Shown here: positions 46,132 to 55,709 of the stretch, in pieces
Layout of the letters: the number at the start of each line of letters is the position of its first letter
Position numbering within the stretch: the first letter of the stretch is position 1
From: Acidobacteriota bacterium
GTDB lineage: Bacteria; Acidobacteriota; Holophagae; Holophagales; Holophagaceae
Assembly (NCBI GenBank): GCA_016213735.1
Contig: JACQZU010000003.1
Location: 1 to 64,000, forward strand
DNA: 64,000 nt
Direction: 5' to 3'
Notes under the pieces: model-generated
Told to the model about the DNA's origin: nothing
The model's input: only the letters and a program-made list of their open reading frames with translations
Databases searched by the model: none
Program-made: the position numbers and the translations under genes

Positions 46132-47775
46132 GTGCGATGCCTCAAGGCGACCCTCGCCACCTGCCTTGCCTTCGAAGCGATGCTCCCGGCCTGGGGGCAG
46201 CTGGCTTCCGATCCCTCCCTCCTGACCCGTGGCCGATGGGAAGCCACGCCCTGCGTCGAGCGAATGCAGGCCGTGCCCGGTTCGCCGGGAGAATTCTTCC
46301 TGCGCCTGAAAGGTGTCGGACCCAGGTCCCGGAACGCCTACAACATCAATTTCGGCCCCCACCGGACCGATCCGGAATCCTGGGCCGCCACCCGTGAGGG
46401 GATGGTGGTGTTCTGGGCGGGCGTCGGCCCCAAGCAAGGGAACGCGGCGGCGTTGGAACTGGCCGCCCGGATCGGCTCCAAGAAGATGGAGGGATACAAC
46501 TGGGCCCTGTTCTCCTGGAAGGACGGCCAGCTTCAACGGCTCGCCACCGAGGACGAGCCGGTCGACCTGCCGGACATGAAGAAGGCCTTCATTCGTCGCA
46601 GCTTCGCGAGGATCACGCCGCTCGGAAATCGGATCCTGTTCTTTTTCGACAACGATGGTTTGTTCTCATTCCAGCACGGGCTGGTCGCCTGGGATGGCAA
46701 GGGTTTCCAGACCCTCCTGCAAGGCGGCAAGGCTGCCGAAATCGGCGGCATGCCCTTCCAGGTCCGAGGCCTGGTGGATTGGGGGCCCTCCCGGGATGGA
46801 GGGTTTTGGGCCCAGGTAAGCGCGAAAAACGAAAGCGGAGGGCAATTCCTTTGGGTTCTGGGGCGAGAAGGAAAGTTGGAGCCCCTGGTGTCCACGGTCG
46901 GCAAGTGGCCGGGCACCACGATTGACGCCAGCCCGCTCTACACCACCCTGGTCCGGCGGGCTGAGCCCCTGGTGTTCAAGGAAGGGGTGGTGCTGCAGGT
47001 GGATGGGGGGAAGTTCGGACGGGAAAGCGTGGTGGTGGTCGGGAACAGCCAGACCCAGGTCAAGGCCCCGCGCGAAAAGCTGATGGAGCTGTTGGAGACC
47101 AAGTACCTGGTCCAGGTGGATCTCTTCTGTGCAGGGGACCCGGAGGATTTCCTGGTCAAGACTGTCACCAGGGGTTCCTTTGCAGGGAATTTGCAGGAAA
47201 CCCTGGTCCACTTCCGGAGGGGGAATCTGGAGAAGGTCTTCGATCGGGAACAGGCTGCCGCCGAGAAGGACAAGCCCTACAGAATCTTTCAGGGGGTGGC
47301 CGTGGAAGGTGCCTCTCCCCAGTATTTCTTCTCTGCCGGATCGACCTGGGAGGAACAGGATGTGGCCAAGAGCACTCTTTCCACCTGGGCCTATGAGGTC
47401 CTGGGACGCCCCAGGCTCTATTGGTTCGACGGCAAGGAAGTCCGATTGGCGGCCAGGGAGGCGTTGGTCAAGCACGACTCCCTCAGGCTGACCGAGGGTC
47501 CAACTGGAAGGCTCCTCTGGGGCGAATTCAAAACGGAATTCAAGTTGGTGATCACCGACACGAATAGCGGGAGGAAGGTCGAAACGACCGCGCCCATTCA
47601 GAAAAAACTCATCACCCTGTCCGGCGGGACCGTCGCCCTCGTGGACCCCCCGCGCTTCGCGCTGACCAATTCCCAGGCCAGCTTGACCCTGGCCGACGTG
47701 GTCGCCTGGGTCAGCGACCAGGAGGCCCTGGCGCTTTCGGAATCCGGCCTGTACCGCCTGAAACGGGTGGAGTGA
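46132..47775 (+). CDS. Secreted hypothetical protein, possible beta-propeller
   Basis: 547 residues from GTG 46132 (AAGGAG upstream). Signal peptide ends near residue 22 (AWG-Q). The mature sequence is strand-rich with repeated 'WDGKGFQTL', 'FWAGVGPKQG', 'LFSWKDGQLQRL', 'YWFDGKEVRLA' elements, suggesting a propeller-like fold of several blades. No catalytic motif. Codons carry more A/T at third positions than flanking housekeeping genes. Function unknown. Confidence 0.6.
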   Translation: MRCLKATLATCLAFEAMLPAWGQLASDPSLLTRGRWEATPCVERMQAVPGSPGEFFLRLKGVGPRSRNAYNINFGPHRTDPESWAATREGMVVFWAGVGPKQGNAAALELAARIGSKKMEGYNWALFSWKDGQLQRLATEDEPVDLPDMKKAFIRRSFARITPLGNRILFFFDNDGLFSFQHGLVAWDGKGFQTLLQGGKAAEIGGMPFQVRGLVDWGPSRDGGFWAQVSAKNESGGQFLWVLGREGKLEPLVSTVGKWPGTTIDASPLYTTLVRRAEPLVFKEGVVLQVDGGKFGRESVVVVGNSQTQVKAPREKLMELLETKYLVQVDLFCAGDPEDFLVKTVTRGSFAGNLQETLVHFRRGNLEKVFDREQAAAEKDKPYRIFQGVAVEGASPQYFFSAGSTWEEQDVAKSTLSTWAYEVLGRPRLYWFDGKEVRLAAREALVKHDSLRLTEGPTGRLLWGEFKTEFKLVITDTNSGRKVETTAPIQKKLITLSGGTVALVDPPRFALTNSQASLTLADVVAWVSDQEALALSESGLYRLKRVE

Positions 47776-48069
47776 ACCCGCGGAAAGGGCGTCCAGGGAG
47801 GACACCCGAAGAAGTGGGCTCCCCCATTCCTTGCCTGCAGGAGGCATCCGACCCTTCGATCCCGTTCGCCTCGGGCTTCCTCGCAGGGAGTTCGCTCCTT
47901 TTCCAATCGCCAGGTGAATCCGTCCGGAAGGGAGTGCTGTGAACCGGCATGTCGACCCGAAAAGGAGGGAAATCACGCCCCTGGACACCGAAGCTAACCT
48001 TTTTAGACGACCGGGCAGGCCCATGCCCAGCCCGGGTGGGGCCACGTATGACGGACCTGGGGCTTCGCC

Positions 48070-49386
48070 TCACCGCAGCGCGAGCACGCTCCCGTCCGCG
48101 CTGCCCACGATCACCAGGCCCTCCGCCACCACCGGGGAGGACAGGATGGAACCCAGGGAGAACATCCGGTCCAGGCCGATGATGGCGCCCTCCAGGGTCC
48201 TGTCGGGGTAGAGGGCCTTGCCGATCATCTGGCCCTTCTCGTCCAGGTACTTGGCCCTGTTCGCCCGGTGCCCCTCGGTGGCGTAGGTGGCGACGGTGCC
48301 GCCGGTCTCCCGGTCCAGCAGGTGCAGCAGGCCGTCGGAGCTGCCCACCAGGATGCGGTTCCCGACCAGCGCCGGGGAGGAGAAGGACACGGCGGACATG
48401 GGCCGGTCCACCAGCGTCTTGCCGGTGGCCGCCTCCAGGACCTTGAACCGCTGGCCGTCGGAGGTGGGGAAGTAGACCCGGCCCTGCGCCACCGCGGGGG
48501 AGGCGATGACCCAGCCCTTGCGGTTGTCGTGCGACCAGAGCAGGGTGCCCTTGGCGGCGTCCAGGGCGTAGAAGTGCCCGTCCCTGCACCCGAAGAACAC
48601 CCGGCCTTCGGCCACGCAGGCGGAGCTCACGATGCCCTGCTGGTTGTGGGTGTCCGGGTCCAGGCCCGTCTGGTGGCGCCACAGCACCTTTCCGGTGGCG
48701 GCCTCCAGGGCGTAGAAGACCCCGTCGAAGCTGCCCACGAAGACCCGCCCCTGGGCCACCGCCGGGGAGGCGTGCACCACGTTCCCCGTGCGCACCTTCC
48801 ACCTCAGGGCTCCGCTGGCCAGGTCCAGGGCGTAGACGTGGCCGTCCCCGCTGCCCACGAACACCGCGCCGTCCTGGACGGTGGGGGAGGACAGGAAGAG
48901 GTCGAAGGGGTCGGGCATGACCTCCGTCCGGGGCATGAGACCGTGGATGCCCGGGGCGCTGAACCGCCGCTCTCCCTCCGTCTGGAAGGCCCAGGCCACC
49001 TTGCCGGTGGCGGGCTCCAGCGCGCGCACCTGGCCGTCCAGACAGGTGAAGATCACCCGGCCTCCGGCCACCGCCGGTGCGCAGGCGATGGGACCTCCGG
49101 CCCTGAAGGACCAGCGCTCCGCCCCGCTCTTGAGCTCCAGGCAGCGCAGGCGGTGGTCCGACCCCCCCACGAACACCGCGTCCCCGGACACCACCGGCGA
49201 GCCCAGCACCTTGGCCCCCGTGCGGACCGTCCAGGCCACCGAGGCCAGGGTGGGCGGCGCGGAGTCGAAGACTCCGGCGTGGGCCGCGTCCCCCCGGAAC
49301 ATGGCGGGGGCTTCCGCCCGGAGGCCGGCGGCCAGGAGGCCCGCGGCGACGAGCGTGGTCCACAGCGGATCGGGTCTCAGGCGCAT
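48070..49386 (-). CDS. PQQ-like beta-propeller (BamB-like) protein
   Basis: 438 residues from ATG 49386, where a signal peptide begins. Repeated blades of the PQQ-binding-like type: 'SPVVSGDAVFVGGSDHRLRCLE', 'ASPAVAQGRVFVGSFDGVFYALE', 'GTLLWSHDN', about seven in all. No lipobox, so it is not clearly BamB itself, which is a lipoprotein of the outer-membrane assembly complex. No PQQ-ligand residues are evident. It probably serves as an envelope scaffold. The 3' end is separated from the convergent propeller-like gene by about 294 bp with nothing notable. Confidence 0.8.
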   Translation of the reverse strand: MRLRPDPLWTTLVAAGLLAAGLRAEAPAMFRGDAAHAGVFDSAPPTLASVAWTVRTGAKVLGSPVVSGDAVFVGGSDHRLRCLELKSGAERWSFRAGGPIACAPAVAGGRVIFTCLDGQVRALEPATGKVAWAFQTEGERRFSAPGIHGLMPRTEVMPDPFDLFLSSPTVQDGAVFVGSGDGHVYALDLASGALRWKVRTGNVVHASPAVAQGRVFVGSFDGVFYALEAATGKVLWRHQTGLDPDTHNQQGIVSSACVAEGRVFFGCRDGHFYALDAAKGTLLWSHDNRKGWVIASPAVAQGRVYFPTSDGQRFKVLEAATGKTLVDRPMSAVSFSSPALVGNRILVGSSDGLLHLLDRETGGTVATYATEGHRANRAKYLDEKGQMIGKALYPDRTLEGAIIGLDRMFSLGSILSSPVVAEGLVIVGSADGSVLALR

Positions 49387-49690
49387 GGATTTCCCCCGAG
49401 GCCAAGCTCCCGCGATGGGGGTCCCGGCCCAAGCCTCCAGGGACGAGGCGTGGGCCCGGCGGGGCGAAATTCCCCGGCAGGCCCTGGGCTTCCTTGGGCC
49501 CCCTTCCCCGGGGGGGCCCGGCCGGCGGGATGGACCCCCCTCTGGCTGCGAGGCGCTCCGGGCATGGGAGTCCGTCCAGCGTCTCAGTCCGTCCAAGGAC
49601 GCCCCGTGCCCGGCTCCCCCGATTCCCTATATTGAGAGGGTGCTCCGCGGCGTCGAGAGCCGCCGCTGGGGTGACACCGGGGAGGATTCC
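49387..49690. other. Divergent promoter region, nothing specific seen
   Basis: 304 bp between two divergently transcribed genes. GC-rich, with runs of G and C, but no confident promoter or operator. It must hold start signals for both neighbours. Confidence 0.5.
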
Positions 49691-51037
49691 ATGGCCGACG
49701 AATGGGTACCTTCCAACAAGGCCTCCTCGGAAATCGCCTGGGAGGGTCCCAAGGCCGTCCGGGAGGACCTGCCCTCGGTGGCGGTCATGCCCTTCGTCGA
49801 CCTGAGCCCGGAACGCCTGGAGGGCCACTTCTGCGAAGGCCTCGCCGAGGAGGTCCTGCAAGGCCTGAACAAGGTCGAAGGATTGAAGGTCCTGTCCCGG
49901 ACCTCCTCCTTCCTCTACAAGGACGCGGACCTGCCCGCCGAGGAAATCTGCCGCCGCCTCGGGGTCCAGCACCTCCTGGTGGGCAGCCTGAGGAAGGACG
50001 CGGGGCACCTGTCGCTGAAAGTCGAGCTGGTCTCGCCGGCGGCCCCCTCGCTGATCTGGTCGGAACGGTTCGAGCGGGAACGCTCGGATGTTTTTTCTCT
50101 GGTCGCCGACATCGTCGGAAGCATTGCGTCGGTCCTGCGCCTCGAGGCCTCAGGGCCGCGGAGGCCCCCGGTGGATCTGGAGGCCTACGACCGCTACCTG
50201 AAGGGCCGGCAGTACTACTTCCGCTTCCACCGGCACGGGATGCGCTTCGCCAGCCAGATGTTCCAGGAAGCCATCGGCCTGGACCCGGGCTTCGCGGCCG
50301 CGTGGGCGGGCCTGGCGCTCTGTGCGGCCTACCTCTACATCTACGTGGACCGGAGCGAGGACCACCGGGAGGAGGCCCTGTCCGCCAGCGGCCGGGCGCT
50401 GGAACTCGACCCCGCCCTGGCCGAGGCCCACGTCTCCCGGGGGGTCGCCCTGTCCGCCGCCGGGAGGTCCGAGGAGGCCGAGGCCGCCTTCGAAGCCGCC
50501 CTGCGGCTGGATCCGGACCTCTACGAGGCGTACTACTTCTTCGCCCGCCACTGCTTTGCCGCGGGCAAGACGGAAATGGCCATCCAGTACTTCGAGTGGG
50601 CCGCCGCGGTCCGCCCCGAGGACTTCCAGGCCGTCCTGCTCGTGGCCCAGGCCTACGACAGCCTGGGGGTTTCCGACGAGGCCGAGGCGGCGCGCCGCCG
50701 GGGGCTGGCCCTGGTGGAGGGGCGGCTCAGGCACGTGCCCGAGGACGCCCGGGCCCGCTACCTGGGAGCCAACGCCCTGGTGGCCCTGGGCGAGCGGGAG
50801 AAGGGGCTGGCCTGGGCCCGGATGGCCCGCAGCCTCGACCCCGAGGACTCCATGCTGCTCTACAACCTGGGCTGCATCCACGCCTTGGCCGGGGACCCGG
50901 AGGAAGCCCTGGACTGCCTGGTGCGGGCCGTGGCCGCGGGCCTGACGGAGAAGAACTGGTTCCTCCACGACGGGGACCTCGAGTCCCTCCGCCAGCATCC
51001 CCGCTTCCTGGAACTGTTGCGGACCCTCGACGCCTGA
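49691..51037 (+). CDS. TolB/FlgO-like TPR protein
   Basis: 448 residues; ATG 49691 follows GGAGG. The N-terminal about 150 residues ('SVAVMPFVDLSPERLEGHFCEGLAEEVLQGLNKV', 'RRLGVQHLLVGSLRK') match the FlgO/TolB-N-like domain usually found behind adenylate-cyclase or winged-helix domains. Residues about 165-440 hold about six TPRs ('AFEAALRLDPDLYEAYYF'). The catalytic or DNA-binding module normally fused at the N-terminus is missing here; no signal peptide, so it is probably cytoplasmic. A protein-interaction scaffold or truncated regulator. Confidence 0.75.
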   Translation: MADEWVPSNKASSEIAWEGPKAVREDLPSVAVMPFVDLSPERLEGHFCEGLAEEVLQGLNKVEGLKVLSRTSSFLYKDADLPAEEICRRLGVQHLLVGSLRKDAGHLSLKVELVSPAAPSLIWSERFERERSDVFSLVADIVGSIASVLRLEASGPRRPPVDLEAYDRYLKGRQYYFRFHRHGMRFASQMFQEAIGLDPGFAAAWAGLALCAAYLYIYVDRSEDHREEALSASGRALELDPALAEAHVSRGVALSAAGRSEEAEAAFEAALRLDPDLYEAYYFFARHCFAAGKTEMAIQYFEWAAAVRPEDFQAVLLVAQAYDSLGVSDEAEAARRRGLALVEGRLRHVPEDARARYLGANALVALGEREKGLAWARMARSLDPEDSMLLYNLGCIHALAGDPEEALDCLVRAVAAGLTEKNWFLHDGDLESLRQHPRFLELLRTLDA

Positions 51038-51164
51038 TCGGAAAGCCCTGGGTCGGAGGAGTAGGGAAGGTGGCCCCCGCAGGAAACGAGGGAGGGAGTT
51101 TCAGGTGCAATCTTGGATCGATCAATGATTACGCGGGCAAGGATACCTGCGCGCCATTCGTGAC

Positions 51165-51183
51165 TTCGAATCCCCGTAGCCCT
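51165..51183 (+). repeat. 19-bp copy of tRNA-Glu 3' end
   Basis: TTCGAATCCCCGTAGCCCT is identical to the T-arm and acceptor 3' strand of the tRNA-Glu gene, but lies on the opposite strand 256 bp away. It is not part of a complete tRNA. Confidence 0.85.
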
Positions 51184-51254
51184 GGCCGTGGCTTCGTTGA
51201 TCATTGGCGTTTCGGGGTCGCGGGGATTCCCTTCCGGGTCCAACGGGTTGAGGG

Positions 51255-51275
51255 GTCCCTGGCGGTGCCAGGGAC
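51255..51275. repeat. 9-bp hairpin
   Basis: GTCCCTGGC, loop GGT, GCCAGGGAC: a perfect stem in the gene-free block, with no T-run. Confidence 0.8.
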
Positions 51276-51302
51276 GTATTGCGTGGACCCTCCAGGCCGC
51301 AC

Positions 51303-51378
51303 GAATTGCTGGCACGGCGCTTAACCGCTACGACCGTCCACTGGACGGTCTCCGCTGACGCCTACCTGCCAGCAATTC
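51303..51378. repeat. 76-bp nested cruciform
   Basis: Outer arms GAATTGCTGGCA (51303-51314) and TGCCAGCAATTC (51367-51378) are perfect 12-bp inverted repeats. Inside, GGCG (51316-51319) pairs with CGCC (51359-51362), and the centre is a 19-bp palindrome GACCGTCCA-C-TGGACGGTC (51332-51350). It could be a small structured RNA, a recombination site or a miniature element. Confidence 0.8.
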
Positions 51379-51389
51379 AGTGATTTCTC

Positions 51390-51407
51390 ATCCCCGTAGT
51401 CCTACCA
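51390..51407 (+). repeat. Mirrored tRNA-Glu 3' end including CCA
   Basis: ATCCCCGTAGTCCTACCA matches the tRNA-Glu 3' end with one change, in inverted orientation. With the gene itself it forms an 18-bp arm pair (51392-51409 / 51437-51454, 17 of 18 matching) around the terminator. Confidence 0.8.
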
Positions 51408-51412
51408 ACAAA

Positions 51413-51435
51413 TTGGCCGCCCTTTTGGCGGCCAA
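51413..51435 (-). terminator. tRNA operon terminator hairpin
   Basis: Stem TTGGCCGCC / GGCGGCCAA with a 5-base loop starts 3 bases after the tRNA-Glu CCA end and is followed on the minus strand by TTTGTT. Probably ends the tRNA-Lys/tRNA-Glu transcript. Confidence 0.75.
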
Positions 51436-51438
51436 TGT

Positions 51439-51513
51439 TGGTAGGGCTACGGGGATTCGAACCCCGATTGCCGCCGTGAAAGGGCGGTGTCCTAACCCTT
51501 AGACGATAGCCCC
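51439..51513 (-). tRNA. tRNA-Glu (TTC)
   Basis: 75 bases with encoded CCA. The anticodon stem CCGCC/GGCGG encloses the loop CTTTCAC, anticodon TTC. Acceptor GGGGCTA pairs with TAGCCCT (one G-U), and the T-arm is GGGG-TTCGAAT-CCCC. All standard features are present. Follows tRNA-Lys by 18 bp on the same strand. Confidence 0.95.
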
Positions 51514-51531
51514 GTGTCAAGTTGGTTCCAG

Positions 51532-51607
51532 TGGTGGGCCCAGCAGGACTCGAACCTGCGACCAACGGCTTAAAAGGCCGCTGCTCTACCGACTGAGCTA
51601 TAGGCCC
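51532..51607 (-). tRNA. tRNA-Lys (TTT)
   Basis: 76 bases with encoded CCA. Anticodon loop CTTTTAA, anticodon TTT. Acceptor GGGCCTA pairs with TGGGCCC; D-arm 'GCTCAGTCGGTAGAGC' and T-arm GCAGG-TTCGAGT-CCTGC are canonical. First of the tRNA pair, downstream of purA. Confidence 0.95.
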
Positions 51608-51673
51608 CTTCCGCGAGCGGCAGGAGTTCAAGTCTGACTTCCGGAGGGCCCGGGGTCAAGGCCGGGCGGGGCT

Positions 51674-52981
51674 TCAGGCGGGGAGGAGGCCCTGGAGGAA
51701 GGAGCCGCCGGGCAGGCAGCCCTCCTCGCGGTCGGGGCCGGTGCTGAGGTAGGCGATGGGGGTCTCCACGACCTCCTCCAGGACCTGGAGGTAGGCCCGG
51801 GCCTCGGGGGGGAGGTCCGCCAGGCGCCGGGCGCCGCGGGTGGGGGCGGACCAGCCGGGGAGGCGGCGGATTTCGGGGCGGAGGCCCTCCCAGTCCTGGG
51901 CGCAGCCGGGGACGCGCCGGGAAACCCCGCCTTCGCCGTCGCGGTAGCCCGTGACGATGCCCACCTCCCCGAAACCGTCGAGGACGTCGAGCTTCATGAT
52001 GGCCAGGCCGTCCACGCCGTTGGTGCGGCAGGCGTGGGCGGTGATGGGGCCGTCGAACCAGCCGCAGCGCCGGGGCCGCCCGGTGGTGGTGCCGTACTCG
52101 TGGCCCACCTCCCGCAGGCGCTCCCCGGTGGCGTCCAGCAGCTCGCTGGGCATGGGGCCCGCGCCCACGCGGGTGGTGTAGGCCTTGGCGATGCCCAGCA
52201 CCCTGCCCAGGGCCTTGGGCGGCAGGCCCGTCCCGGTGAAGAGCCCGCCCAGGCTGCAGTTGCTGCTGGTGACGAAGGGGTAGGTGCCGTGGTCGATGTC
52301 CAGCAGCGTGGCCTGGGCCCCCTCGAAGAGGATGGGCTCGCCGCGCTTCCACGCCTCGAAGAGGCGTCCCTGGGCGTCGCCGATGAGGGGCAGGAAGGGG
52401 GTCGCGGCCTGGAGCAGTTCCTGCACCAGGCGCTCCAGGGGGGGCAGGTCCTCGGGACTTCCCAGCAGGTGGAGCACCTCGTCGAAGCCGGGGCGGATGC
52501 GGTCCGCCAGCGTCTCCGGGTGCAGGAGGTCCCCCAGGCGGACGCCCATGCGGGCGGCCTTCATCTCGTAGCAGGGGCCGATGCCCCGGCCCGTGGTGCC
52601 GATGCGGTTGCGGCCCCCCTCGCGCCAGCGGTCCAGGGCGATGTGGTGGGGCAGGATGAGGTGGGCCTTCTCGCTGAGGAGCAGCCGCTCGCGCACCGCG
52701 AAGCCCCGGGACTCCAGGCGCTCCAGCTCCAGGGCCAGGACCTCCAGGTTCAGCACGACGCCGCCGCCCACCACCAGGAGGCAGCCCTCGTGCAGGGCCC
52801 CGCTGGGCACCTGGTGCAGGGCGAAGCTCTCCCCCTTCACCACCACGGTGTGGCCGGCGTTGTTGCCGCCCTGGAAGCGCACGACGTGGCGGAAGCGCGG
52901 GGCGAGGAGGTCCACGACCTTTCCCTTGCCCTCGTCCCCCCACTGCAGGCCGAGGATGGCCAGATTCCCAGCGGCGCCCAT
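51674..52981 (-). CDS. purA: Adenylosuccinate synthetase
   Basis: 435 residues. Joins IMP and aspartate using GTP in AMP synthesis. GDEGKGKVVD near the N-terminus is the phosphate loop with the catalytic Asp, and 'NNAGHT' holds the active-site His. 'GTTGRGIGPCYE' and 'GTTTGRPRRCGWFD' complete the IMP and Mg sites; the GTP-binding C-terminal part is normal. Upstream of the two tRNA genes on the same strand and divergent from clpC across 142 bp. Confidence 0.97.
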   Translation of the reverse strand: MGAAGNLAILGLQWGDEGKGKVVDLLAPRFRHVVRFQGGNNAGHTVVVKGESFALHQVPSGALHEGCLLVVGGGVVLNLEVLALELERLESRGFAVRERLLLSEKAHLILPHHIALDRWREGGRNRIGTTGRGIGPCYEMKAARMGVRLGDLLHPETLADRIRPGFDEVLHLLGSPEDLPPLERLVQELLQAATPFLPLIGDAQGRLFEAWKRGEPILFEGAQATLLDIDHGTYPFVTSSNCSLGGLFTGTGLPPKALGRVLGIAKAYTTRVGAGPMPSELLDATGERLREVGHEYGTTTGRPRRCGWFDGPITAHACRTNGVDGLAIMKLDVLDGFGEVGIVTGYRDGEGGVSRRVPGCAQDWEGLRPEIRRLPGWSAPTRGARRLADLPPEARAYLQVLEEVVETPIAYLSTGPDREEGCLPGGSFLQGLLPA

Positions 52982-53123
52982 GAAGTTCCCCTAACGATCT
53001 AGAATACTGGCCCTTCCTCGTTTCGTCTCGCCCCAACCCACGGGGACAGGGCCCCGGGAAGCGGATACCCTGTTGCATGGGCGCCCCTCCCTCTGGAGCG
53101 CCCGCAGCCCTCGCGAGGGAGCC

Positions 53124-55589
<2,466 letters not shown>

Positions 55590-55709
55590 ACGGCGCTGCG
55601 GGGCGGCCTCCCGCCTCCTCCGGAGATTGGCCCCGCACCGGGGCCTTTCGCTGGTGGGGGGGGAAGGGCGGAGCGGGACCGATTCGAACGTGCATCGTGG
55701 GGTTGTGGA

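Larger units (their letters stand above)
51038..51438. other. Gene-free, inverted-repeat-rich block
   Basis: 401 bp without a gene. It holds a perfect 9-bp hairpin at 51255-51275, a nested cruciform at 51303-51378, two partial copies of the tRNA-Glu 3' end (51165-51183 and 51390-51407) and the tRNA terminator hairpin at 51413-51435. It looks like eroded mobile-element or integration-site sequence. Confidence 0.7.
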
